Made by a program: the position numbers and the translations under genes | The notes under the pieces: model-generated | Database searches by the model: none | What the model saw: only the letters and a program-made list of their open reading frames with translations | What the model was told of the DNA's origin: nothing | Source of the DNA: CAZNNH01 sp964574335 | Lineage (GTDB): Bacteria > Acidobacteriota > Vicinamibacteria > Fen-336 | Assembly (NCBI GenBank): GCA_964574335.1 | Contig: CAZNNH010000083.1 | Location: 1 to 24,428 of the forward strand | DNA length: 24,428 nt | Direction of reading: 5' to 3' | Part shown: one piece after another, positions 8,264 to 14,726 of the stretch | Layout: every line of letters begins with the position of its first letter | Numbering within the stretch: the first letter of the stretch is position 1

Positions 8264-8905
8264 GTGGCACGCCGAAAGACGGACGACAAGCGAGCGCGAA
8301 TCCTGCGATCGGCGGTGCGAGTCTTCGCCCGCAAGGGCTACTTTGCCGCCCGTATCTCGGACATCGCCCAGCAGGCGGCCGTCGCCGACGGCACCATCTA
8401 CCTCTACTTCCGGAGCAAGGAAGACATCCTGGTCTCGCTCTTCGACGAGGTGATGTCCGAGCACATCCAGAGGGGGAGGGCCGAGCTGGCGACCGTCGAG
8501 GGCGTGCCCGCCCGGCTGCGCGCCATCGCCGAGCACCACCTACGCTTGCTGGGCGAGAACCGCGAGCTGGCGGTGGTGTTCCAGGTGGAGCTGAGGCAGT
8601 CGACCAAGTTCATGGAGCGGTTCTCGGCCTCCTGGCTGCAGGACTACTTCGCGATCGTCTCCGAGGTGATGGAGGAAGGCCAAACAGATGGAACCCTCCG
8701 CCCGGACCTGCCGATCCGTTTCGCCACCAAGGCGTTCTTCGGGGCCCTGGACGAGATGGTCACCTCTTGGATCCTGAGCAAGAAGGACTACGATCTAGCC
8801 GAGCTGGCGGAGCCCGTCGTGGACCTGTTTCTGCGAGGCGCCGCCGCAACCACAACCAGCCGTCCCACGCGGTCCCGGCGAAGGGCCGCTGACAGGGGGG
8901 AGTGA
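8264..8905 (+). CDS. fadR: TetR family transcriptional regulator, FadR (acyl-CoA responsive) type
   Basis: Predicted DNA-binding repressor of 213 residues. The N-terminal TetR helix-turn-helix runs from RARILRSAVRVFARKGY through ISDIAQQAAVADGTIYLYF to RSKEDIL (about 10-55), followed by an all-helical ligand and dimer domain, with a basic tail (TRSRRRAADRGE). It matches the general pattern of the TetR-type FadR of Bacillus and Thermus, which leaves DNA on binding long-chain acyl-CoA. Context supports this: the stop overlaps the start of a long-chain acyl-CoA ligase gene (GTGA), and a FadR-like operator lies before fadN 2.5 kb downstream. The GTG at 8264 is chosen because the promoter at 8211-8239 starts transcription just upstream; an open frame extending back to 8012 would cross that promoter. 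The family is sure; the ligand and regulon are inferred. Confidence 0.85.
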   Translation: MARRKTDDKRARILRSAVRVFARKGYFAARISDIAQQAAVADGTIYLYFRSKEDILVSLFDEVMSEHIQRGRAELATVEGVPARLRAIAEHHLRLLGENRELAVVFQVELRQSTKFMERFSASWLQDYFAIVSEVMEEGQTDGTLRPDLPIRFATKAFFGALDEMVTSWILSKKDYDLAELAEPVVDLFLRGAAATTTSRPTRSRRRAADRGE

Positions 8906-10698
8906 TGGGAAGCGGGACCCTCTGCGACATCTTCTACCACTGCGTCGACACCTACCAGAAGCCGGACCAGCTCAAGGTGAAGCGTGACGGCGTCTGGCGG
9001 GACATCAGCGGGGCGGAGCTCAAGACCGCGGTTGAGGAGCTCTCGATGGGCCTGCGCGCGCTGGGGCTCCAGGCGGGCGAGAGCGTCGCCATCCTGTCGG
9101 AGAACCGGCCGGAGTGGGCCTACGCCGACCTGGCCACGCTGACAGCGGGCGCGGTGGACGCCCCGATCTATCCGACGTTGCCGGCGCACCAGGTGGCCTA
9201 CATCCTGCGCGACAGCGGCTCCCGGATCGCCTTCGTCTCCAACACCATCCAGGCCGCCAAGCTGGCCGAGGCCCGCCCGCAGGCGCCGTCCGTCCAGCAG
9301 GTCATCTTCATGGACGACGGGCCCGCCCCCGAAGGAACCACTCCGCTCGCCGAGGTGCGTGCCAAGGGCCGTGCCGCCCTGGCCGGGGACCCCGAAGCGG
9401 TGCGCCAACGGGCCGCCCAGGTGGGGCCCGAGGACCTGGCCACCCTGATCTACACCTCGGGCACGACCGGCGACCCCAAGGGCGTGATGCTCCTGCACCG
9501 GAACATCGCGAGCAACGTCCACGCTGGCCTCAAGGCGCTGCCCGAAGTCGGCCCCTCGGATGTCTGCCTGTCGTTCCTGCCGCTGTGCCACAGCTTCGAG
9601 CGGATGGTCGGCCACTACGCGATGCTGCAGGCCGGCGTCACCATCGCCTACGCCGAGAGCGTCGAGAAGGTCCCCCAGAACATGGCTGAGGTCCGTCCCA
9701 CCTTCATGGCCTCGGTGCCCCGGCTCTATGAGAAGATGTACGCCCGGGTCAACGAGAAGATGGCGAGCGACCCGCCGCTCCGCCAGAAGATCTTCAAGTG
9801 GGCGATCGGCGTCGGCGGCCAGGTCTTCCAGGCGCGTGTCGACAAGAGTCAGCCCGGCGCTCTGGTCAAGCTGCAGCACGCCATCGCCACCAAGCTGGTC
9901 TTCTCGAAGATCAAGGAGCGGGTCGGCGGACGGCTGCGGCTCTTCGTCTCGGGCGGAGCGCCGCTGCCCAAGGAGATCGCCGAGTTCTTCGGCGCCGCTG
10001 GCCTGCTGATCCTCGAGGGCTACGGCCTCACCGAGACCAGCCCGGTGATTGCGGTCAACCGGATCGACGACCTCAAGCCGGGCAGCGTGGGCAAGACCCT
10101 CGAGGGCATCGAGGTGAAAATCGCCGAAGACGGCGAGATCCTGACCCGCGGCCCCAACGTCATGAAGGGCTACTTCAACAAGCCCGAGGCCACCGCCGAG
10201 GTGCTGGAGCCGGACGGCTGGTTCCACACCGGCGACGTCGGCCTGATCGACGCCCAGGGCTTCCTGGTGATCACCGACCGCAAGAAGGACATCCTGGTCA
10301 CCTCGGGGGGAAAGAACATCGCGCCGCAGCCGATCGAGAACCAGATCAAGACCCACCCGCTGGTGGGCGAGGTGGTGATGATCGGCAACAAGCGCAACTT
10401 CCCGGCGGCCCTGATCGTGCCCGCCTTCGACAGCCTCGAGAAGTGGGCCCGGGAGAAGGGGCTGGCCTTCACCGGGCGCGAGGACCTGATCGCCAAGCCC
10501 GAGGTGCAGGCGCTGTACCAGAAGACCGTCGACGAGCTGACCGGCAACCTGGCCCAGTTTGAGAAGATCAAGCGGGTGGCGCTGCTCGCCAACGAGTTCA
10601 CCATCGACGCGGGAGAGCTGACCCCCACCCTCAAGGTCAAGCGCCGAGTGGTCGAGGACAAGTACCGGAAGGTGATCGACACCCTGTACGCCGCCTGA
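8902..10698 (+). CDS. Long-chain-fatty-acid--CoA ligase (AMP-dependent synthetase)
   Basis: Activates free fatty acids to acyl-CoA by an acyl-adenylate, supplying beta-oxidation; 598 residues, probably cytoplasmic or membrane-associated. ANL-superfamily motifs are complete: the ATP loop YTSGTTGDPKG (about 183-193), GYGLTETSP (about 373-381), GWFHTGD (about 439-445), the hinge DRKKDILVTSGGKNI (about 459), and the C-terminal LTPTLKVKRR (about 574-583), which carries the catalytic lysine. It is of the FadD15/long-chain type rather than acetyl-CoA synthetase. The start is GTG 8902, overlapping the regulator stop, or the adjacent ATG 8905; AGGGGGGAG just upstream serves both. Chain-length preference is not visible. 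The 276 bases downstream hold the promoter and leader of fadN. Confidence 0.95.
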   Translation: MMGSGTLCDIFYHCVDTYQKPDQLKVKRDGVWRDISGAELKTAVEELSMGLRALGLQAGESVAILSENRPEWAYADLATLTAGAVDAPIYPTLPAHQVAYILRDSGSRIAFVSNTIQAAKLAEARPQAPSVQQVIFMDDGPAPEGTTPLAEVRAKGRAALAGDPEAVRQRAAQVGPEDLATLIYTSGTTGDPKGVMLLHRNIASNVHAGLKALPEVGPSDVCLSFLPLCHSFERMVGHYAMLQAGVTIAYAESVEKVPQNMAEVRPTFMASVPRLYEKMYARVNEKMASDPPLRQKIFKWAIGVGGQVFQARVDKSQPGALVKLQHAIATKLVFSKIKERVGGRLRLFVSGGAPLPKEIAEFFGAAGLLILEGYGLTETSPVIAVNRIDDLKPGSVGKTLEGIEVKIAEDGEILTRGPNVMKGYFNKPEATAEVLEPDGWFHTGDVGLIDAQGFLVITDRKKDILVTSGGKNIAPQPIENQIKTHPLVGEVVMIGNKRNFPAALIVPAFDSLEKWAREKGLAFTGREDLIAKPEVQALYQKTVDELTGNLAQFEKIKRVALLANEFTIDAGELTPTLKVKRRVVEDKYRKVIDTLYAA

Positions 10699-10743
10699 GG
10701 CCGCCCGCGCGCCCAAGACCGCGGGGCCGCGCGCCGGTTTGGC

Positions 10744-10772
10744 TCGACGGAGGCGGGCGGGCCGTATATAAT
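10744..10772 (+). promoter_or_regulatory. Sigma-70-type promoter for fadN-fadA-fadE
   Basis: A perfect TATAAT -10 box at 10767-10772 is preceded, with an exact 17-base spacer, by TCGACG at 10744-10749 (4 of 6 matches to TTGACA). It stands out as an AT-rich island in a very GC-rich spacer. The transcript would start near 10779, inside the palindromic operator, and carry a leader of about 195 bases to the fadN GTG. Confidence 0.75.
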
Positions 10773-10789
10773 GAATGATGATTCACTCA
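10772..10789 (+). promoter_or_regulatory. Putative FadR operator overlapping the fadN promoter
   Basis: The 18-base site consists of TGAATGA, four bases, and TCACTCA; the half-sites are inverted with 6 of 7 positions complementary. It overlaps the last base of the -10 box and the predicted start site, the classic position for a repressor. As I recall it, the Bacillus subtilis FadR consensus has the same TGAATGA-N4-TCATTCA form, differing here at one half-site base. The TetR/FadR-type regulator encoded at 8264-8905 is the obvious ligand. Confidence 0.7.
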
Positions 10790-10815
10790 GGGGCCAGAGA
10801 TGTCCGTGCCTCCCA

Positions 10816-10868
10816 GGGGACATGACCGGATCTCGGACTCGGTTGCTGGAGATCCGGATCGTGTCCCC
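10816..10868 (+). repeat. GGGGACA-family hairpin element A (L...R orientation)
   Basis: The left arm GGGGACATGACCGGATCTC (10816-10834) and right arm GAGATCCGGATCGTGTCCCC (10849-10868) are complementary apart from a small asymmetry: ATGACC pairs with GGATCGT, giving a mismatch and one bulge. The loop is 14 bases. The conserved ends L (GGGGACATGACC) and R (GGATCGTGTCCCC) recur at 10895-10948 and 14495-14682 with different inner stems. It lies in the fadN 5' leader, downstream of the operator. Confidence 0.85.
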
Positions 10869-10894
10869 CAAGCCACCCGGGGGACATAGCTTCG

Positions 10895-10948
10895 GGGGAC
10901 ACGATCCGGGATTCCCTTGCCCGATGGAGGAAACCCGGTCATGTCCCC
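10895..10948 (+). repeat. GGGGACA-family hairpin element B (inverted, R'...L')
   Basis: The left arm GGGGACACGATCCGGGATTCC (10895-10915) is the reverse complement of an R module plus inner stem; the right arm GGAAACCCGGTCATGTCCCC (10929-10948) is the reverse complement of an L module. The element is therefore in opposite orientation to element A. Between A and B lies another GGGGGACA motif (10879-10886). The R module of A and the R' module of B are complementary, so the whole leader can also fold as one larger stem. Element B ends 26 bases before the fadN start codon. Confidence 0.82.
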
Positions 10949-10974
10949 GGAAGAGCGAGCAAGGCAGGTGAACC

Positions 10975-13311
10975 GTGAAGCAAGACATCCGCAAGGCCGT
11001 GGTCCTCGGCGCCGGCACCATGGGCGCACAAGTCGCCGCCCACCTGGTGGCAGCCGACGTCGATGTGGTGCTGCTCGACATCGTCCCGCCCCAGGCCGCT
11101 GACCGGTCCCAGCTCGCCAAGAAGGCCCTGGCGGGTCTGGCCAAGCTCAGGCCCAGCCCCCTGCACCTGGCCGGGCATGCCCAGCGCATCCGCCCCGGCA
11201 ACTTCGAGGACCACTGGAAGGAGCTGAAGGACGCCGACTGGGTCTTCGAGGCCGTGATCGAAGACCTCGAGATCAAGAAGCAGCTCTTCTCCCGGGTCGC
11301 CGAGGCCATCTCCAAGGACGCCGTGGTCACCACCAACACCTCGGGCCTGGGGATCGCCGCCATGTCCGGCCACCTGCCCGAGAGCTTCAGGCGCCGCTTC
11401 CTGGGCACCCACTTCTTCAACCCGCCCCGCTACTTGAAGCTGCTCGAGACGATCCCCGGCCCGGAAACCGACCCGGCCGTCCTGGCCCGTATGGAGGCCT
11501 TCTGCGACCGGGTGCTGGGCAAGGGCGTGGTGCGGTGCAAGGACACGCCTAACTTCATCGGCAACCGGATCGGCTCCTACGGCCTGGGCAAGGTGCTCCA
11601 GACCATGATCGAGATGGACCTGAGCGTCGAGGAGGTCGACGTCCTCACCGGCCCCGCCATCGGCCGCGCCAAGAGCGCCACCTTCCGCACCGCCGACATC
11701 GCCGGCGTCGACGTCTGCGTCAAGGTGGCGAGCAACCTCTACGCCGCCGTCCCCGACGACCCGGAGCGCGAGGTCTTCAAGGTCCCCGACTTCATGCAGG
11801 AGATGCTCGAGCGCGGGATGCTCGGCGAGAAGGCCAAACGCGGCTTCTACCAGAAGGAGGGCCCGGAGATCCGCGCCCTGGACTGGAAGACGCTGGAGTA
11901 TCACGAGCGCGGCAAGCCGCGCTTCCCCTCCCTCGAACGGGCCAAGACCGCCGAGGACCCCATCGATCGGCTCAAGCTGGTGCTCGCCGGCGACGACCGG
12001 GCCGCCCAGTTCCTGTGGAAGGTCCTCTCCGCCACCTGCCTCTACGCCGCTTCGCTGGTCCCCGAGATCGCAGACGACGTCTTCTCGGTCGACCGCGCCA
12101 TGGAGTGGGGCTACATGTGGGGCCAGGGCCCCTTCCGCCTGATGGACGGTCTGGGGGTCGCCGCGGTCGCCGAGCGGGCCAAGGCCGAGGGCCGGACCCT
12201 GCCCCCGCTGCTGGAGCAGCTCCTGGCCTCGGGGCGGAAGAGCTTCTACGCGGCCGAGGACGGCAAGACCACCACCTTCGGCCCGACAGGCGTCCAGGTG
12301 ATGCCCGAGCGCCCCGGCGTGCTCAAGCTGGACTCGGTCAAGGCCTCGGGCGGCGTGGTCAAGAAGAACGCCGGCGCCAGCCTCGTCGACCTCGGCGACG
12401 GCTGCGGCCTGGTGGAGTTCCACTCCAAGATGAACGCCCTCGGCCCGGACGCCATCGGCATGCTGATCTCCGTCGCCAAGAACGCCAAGCAGGAGTTCGA
12501 GGCCCTGGTGATCGGCAACCAGGGTGAGCACTTCAGCGCCGGCGCCAACCTGATGCTGGTGCTGCTGGCGGTCCAGGAAGAGGAGTGGGACGACCTCGAC
12601 CTGATGGTGCGCCAGTTCCAGAACGCCACCATGGCCCTCAAGTACGCCGAGGTCCCGGTGGTGGTCGCCCCCCACGGCCTGACCCTGGGCGGCGGCTGCG
12701 AGATCACGCTGCACGCCGACCGGGTGCGCCTCTCGGCCGAGACCTACATGGGCCTGGTCGAGGTGGGCGTGGGCGTGGTCCCGGCCGGCGGCGGCACCAA
12801 GGAGATGACGCTGCGCGCCCTCGACCGCTGCGTCAAGGGGGCCGAGCCGTTGCCCTTCATCCAGAAGGCCTTCGAGACCATCGCCTTTGCCAAGGTGGCC
12901 ACCTCGGGCCGCGAGGCTTTGCGCACCTTCCTCACCCCGGCCGACGCGGTCTCGCCCAACCCGGACCGGCTGATCCACGACGCCAAGCAGGCCGCCCTGG
13001 GCCTGGCTCGGGCCGGCTACCGCGCCGGGCGGCCCCGCACCGACATCCCGGCCCTGGGCCGGCCGATGCTGGCCGTCTTCAAGATGGCGATCTACAACGC
13101 CCTGCGCGGCGGCCAGATCAGCGAGCACGACGCCGCGATCGGCACCAAGGTCAGCACCATCCTGTGCGGCGGCGACCGCGCCCCGGGGATCGCCACCGAG
13201 CAGGACTTCCTGGACCTGGAGCGCGAGGCCTTCCTCTCGCTCTTGGGCACCAAGAAGACCCAGGACCGCATCGCCCACATGCTGAAGAAGGGCAAGCCGC
13301 TCCGGAACTGA
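10975..13311 (+). CDS. fadN: 3-hydroxyacyl-CoA dehydrogenase / enoyl-CoA hydratase fusion
   Basis: Bifunctional beta-oxidation enzyme of 778 residues. It hydrates trans-2-enoyl-CoA and oxidises 3-hydroxyacyl-CoA with NAD. The dehydrogenase comes first: dinucleotide motif GAGTMG (12-17), catalytic-histidine motif HFFNPP (H146), and NFIGNRIG. A second dehydrogenase C-terminal-like part follows, and the crotonase domain is last (about 480-690), with oxyanion motif QGEHFSAGANL and both glutamate-bearing segments (GGGCEITLHAD; GLVEVGVGVVPAGGG). This dehydrogenase-first order is that of Bacillus FadN and is the reverse of E. coli FadB. The start is GTG 10975 with a weak AAGG upstream. fadA begins 8 bases after its stop. 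Expression is probably under the promoter/operator at 10744-10789. Confidence 0.95.
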   Translation: MKQDIRKAVVLGAGTMGAQVAAHLVAADVDVVLLDIVPPQAADRSQLAKKALAGLAKLRPSPLHLAGHAQRIRPGNFEDHWKELKDADWVFEAVIEDLEIKKQLFSRVAEAISKDAVVTTNTSGLGIAAMSGHLPESFRRRFLGTHFFNPPRYLKLLETIPGPETDPAVLARMEAFCDRVLGKGVVRCKDTPNFIGNRIGSYGLGKVLQTMIEMDLSVEEVDVLTGPAIGRAKSATFRTADIAGVDVCVKVASNLYAAVPDDPEREVFKVPDFMQEMLERGMLGEKAKRGFYQKEGPEIRALDWKTLEYHERGKPRFPSLERAKTAEDPIDRLKLVLAGDDRAAQFLWKVLSATCLYAASLVPEIADDVFSVDRAMEWGYMWGQGPFRLMDGLGVAAVAERAKAEGRTLPPLLEQLLASGRKSFYAAEDGKTTTFGPTGVQVMPERPGVLKLDSVKASGGVVKKNAGASLVDLGDGCGLVEFHSKMNALGPDAIGMLISVAKNAKQEFEALVIGNQGEHFSAGANLMLVLLAVQEEEWDDLDLMVRQFQNATMALKYAEVPVVVAPHGLTLGGGCEITLHADRVRLSAETYMGLVEVGVGVVPAGGGTKEMTLRALDRCVKGAEPLPFIQKAFETIAFAKVATSGREALRTFLTPADAVSPNPDRLIHDAKQAALGLARAGYRAGRPRTDIPALGRPMLAVFKMAIYNALRGGQISEHDAAIGTKVSTILCGGDRAPGIATEQDFLDLEREAFLSLLGTKKTQDRIAHMLKKGKPLRN

Positions 13312-13319
13312 GGTGAGCC

Positions 13320-14504
13320 ATGCGTGAAGCCGTCATCGTCTCGAGCGTCCGCACCGCCGTCGGCCGGGCCGTCAAGGGCACCCTCCGCCAGACCCGCCCC
13401 GACGACATGGCCGCCGCCGCCATCAAGGGCGCCCTGGCACGGGTCCCGACCGTCAAGCCCGAGATGGTCGAGGACGTGATCCTGGGCTGCGCCATGCCCG
13501 AGGCCGAGCAGGGGATGAACGTGGCCCGCATCACCGCGCTGTTGGCGGGGATCCCCTACACCGCTGCGGCCATGACCGTCAATCGCTTCTGCTCCTCGGG
13601 GCTGCAGGCGATCGCGCTGGCGGTTCGCTCCATCGAGGCGGGGGAGAGCGACGTGGTAGTGGCGGGTGGCACCGAGTCGATGAGCCTGGTGCCCATGTTC
13701 GGCTCCAAGATCTCGCCCAACCCCACCTTGCTGGAGAGCTATCCCGACGTCTACCTGGGCATGGGCCTGACCGCCGAGCTGCTGGCCCAGAAGTACGGCA
13801 TCGACCGCGAGCAGTCCGATGCCTTCTCGCTGCGCTCGCACCAGAAAGCGGTGGCCGCCATCGACGCCGGCAAGTTCAAGGACCAGATCGTGCCGCTCGA
13901 GGTGACGCTGCCCGGCGAGGATGGCCGCCCGGAGAAGACCGTCACCTTCGACGTCGACGAAGGACCGCGCCGCGACACCAGCCCCGAGGCCCTGGCCAAG
14001 CTCAAGCCCGCCTTCGCCAAGGACGGCATCGTCACCGCCGGCAACTCCTCGCAGATGTCGGACGGAGCCGCCGCCACCGTGGTCGTCTCCAAGCAGAAGG
14101 CCAAGAAGCTGGGCCTGGTGCCGATCGCCCGCCTGGTCTCGTTCGCGGTGGCCGGCGTGCCCCCCGAGATCATGGGGATCGGCCCCGCCGAGGCGATCCC
14201 CAAGGCGCTGAAGCGGGCCCGCCTGAAGCTCGACGACATGGCCGTCATCGAGCTCAACGAGGCCTTTGCCTGCCAGGCGCTATCGGTGATCAAGGCTGTC
14301 GGTCTGGACTCCGATCGGGTCAACGTCAACGGCGGGGCGGTGGCGCTGGGACACCCGCTGGGCTGCACCGGCGCCAAGCTCTCGACGCAGCTCCTCGCGG
14401 AGCTCCAGCGTCGCAACGCCCGCTACGGCATGGTCACGATGTGCGTCGGCGGCGGCATGGGCGCCGCCGGCATCTTCGAGAACCTGACGGTTTCGGGGAC
14501 ATGA
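13320..14504 (+). CDS. fadA: Acetyl-CoA acyltransferase (3-ketoacyl-CoA thiolase)
   Basis: Thiolase of 394 residues that cleaves 3-ketoacyl-CoA with CoA to acetyl-CoA and a shortened acyl-CoA. The nucleophile is C91 in NRFCSSGLQ, the catalytic histidine is H345 in ALGHPLGCTGAK, and the second acid/base cysteine is C375 in MCVGGGMG. The ATG at 13320 has GAGGTGA at 13310-13316, which overlaps the fadN stop. Thiolases usually end a few residues after GGGxGxAxxFE; here the protein continues NLTVSGT. The final codons GGG ACA TGA are the first bases of a GGGGACATGACC repeat unit, so the stop codon at 14502-14504 belongs to the repeat. The ancestral stop was probably slightly upstream and lost; function should be unaffected. 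Confidence 0.95.
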   Translation: MREAVIVSSVRTAVGRAVKGTLRQTRPDDMAAAAIKGALARVPTVKPEMVEDVILGCAMPEAEQGMNVARITALLAGIPYTAAAMTVNRFCSSGLQAIALAVRSIEAGESDVVVAGGTESMSLVPMFGSKISPNPTLLESYPDVYLGMGLTAELLAQKYGIDREQSDAFSLRSHQKAVAAIDAGKFKDQIVPLEVTLPGEDGRPEKTVTFDVDEGPRRDTSPEALAKLKPAFAKDGIVTAGNSSQMSDGAAATVVVSKQKAKKLGLVPIARLVSFAVAGVPPEIMGIGPAEAIPKALKRARLKLDDMAVIELNEAFACQALSVIKAVGLDSDRVNVNGGAVALGHPLGCTGAKLSTQLLAELQRRNARYGMVTMCVGGGMGAAGIFENLTVSGT

Positions 14505-14573
14505 CCGGGACCCCGGCCGCCCCAGGGGACATGACCGGGGCTCCGGCCGCCCCAGGGGACATGACCGAATTCC
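14495..14573 (+). repeat. Direct repeats of the L module (GGGGACATGACC), 30-bp period
   Basis: Two near-identical 30-base units (14495-14524 and 14525-14554, two differences) each start with GGGGACATGACCGGG and end GGCCGCCCCA. A third unit (from 14555) keeps the L module and then diverges to CCGAATTCC, which forms the left arm of hairpin C. The first unit overlaps the fadA 3' end and provides its stop codon. Confidence 0.88.
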
Positions 14574-14606
14574 CCCGACGTGCCATGGAATTCGGATCGT
14601 GTCCCC
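14555..14606 (+). repeat. GGGGACA-family hairpin element C joining L and R arrays
   Basis: The left arm GGGGACATGACCGAATTCC (14555-14573) pairs with GGAATTCGGATCGTGTCCCC (14587-14606) through a perfect 9-base inner stem, CCGAATTCC/GGAATTCGG, and the same ATGACC versus ACGATCC asymmetry seen in element A. The loop is 13 bases. The same L/R architecture appears with a different inner stem, which is the signature of the family. Confidence 0.87.
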
Positions 14607-14682
14607 CGATCGGATCGTGTCCCCCGATCGGATCGTGTCCCCCGATCGGATCGTGTCCCCCGATCGGATCGTGTCCCCCGAG
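14593..14682 (+). repeat. 18-bp tandem array of the R module, five units
   Basis: Five head-to-tail copies of CGGATCGTGTCCCCCGAT start at 14593, 14611, 14629, 14647 and 14665. The first four are identical and the fifth differs only in its last base. Every unit contains the R module GGATCGTGTCCCC, and unit junctions form the palindrome CCGATCGG. There are no unique spacers, so it is not a CRISPR. Because 18 is a multiple of 3, the array stays open in a frame continuous with fadE (repeating RVPRSD), but fadE has its own start further on. Confidence 0.95.
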
Positions 14683-14726
14683 AGGACGACGACGATCCGC
14701 AGGACAACAGTAGGAAGGAACGAACC

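Noticed and set aside
10699..10745. Rho-independent terminator after the acyl-CoA ligase
   Set aside because: CGCGCG runs can pair weakly, but the stem is irregular and only a short TTT follows; there is not enough to call it.
10939..13278. A 779-codon open frame on the minus strand opposite fadN
   Set aside because: It mirrors fadN almost exactly and has the same shadow composition. The long antisense frames at 4717-6945 (plus) and 8788-10716 (minus) are rejected for the same reason.
14495..14682. CRISPR array
   Set aside because: The direct repeats are contiguous 18-bp units without unique spacers, and there are no cas genes.
14593..14682. R-module array as additional FadR operators
   Set aside because: The units share no TGAATGA/TCA(C/T)TCA half-sites with the site before fadN, and they lie inside the operon rather than at a promoter.
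14580..14726. N-terminal extension of FadE translating the 18-bp array (RVPRSD repeats) from GTG 14580
   Set aside because: The frame is open only because 18 is a multiple of 3 and the unit lacks a stop. AGGAAGGA lies at the right distance from ATG 14727, and that start gives the normal FadE length.
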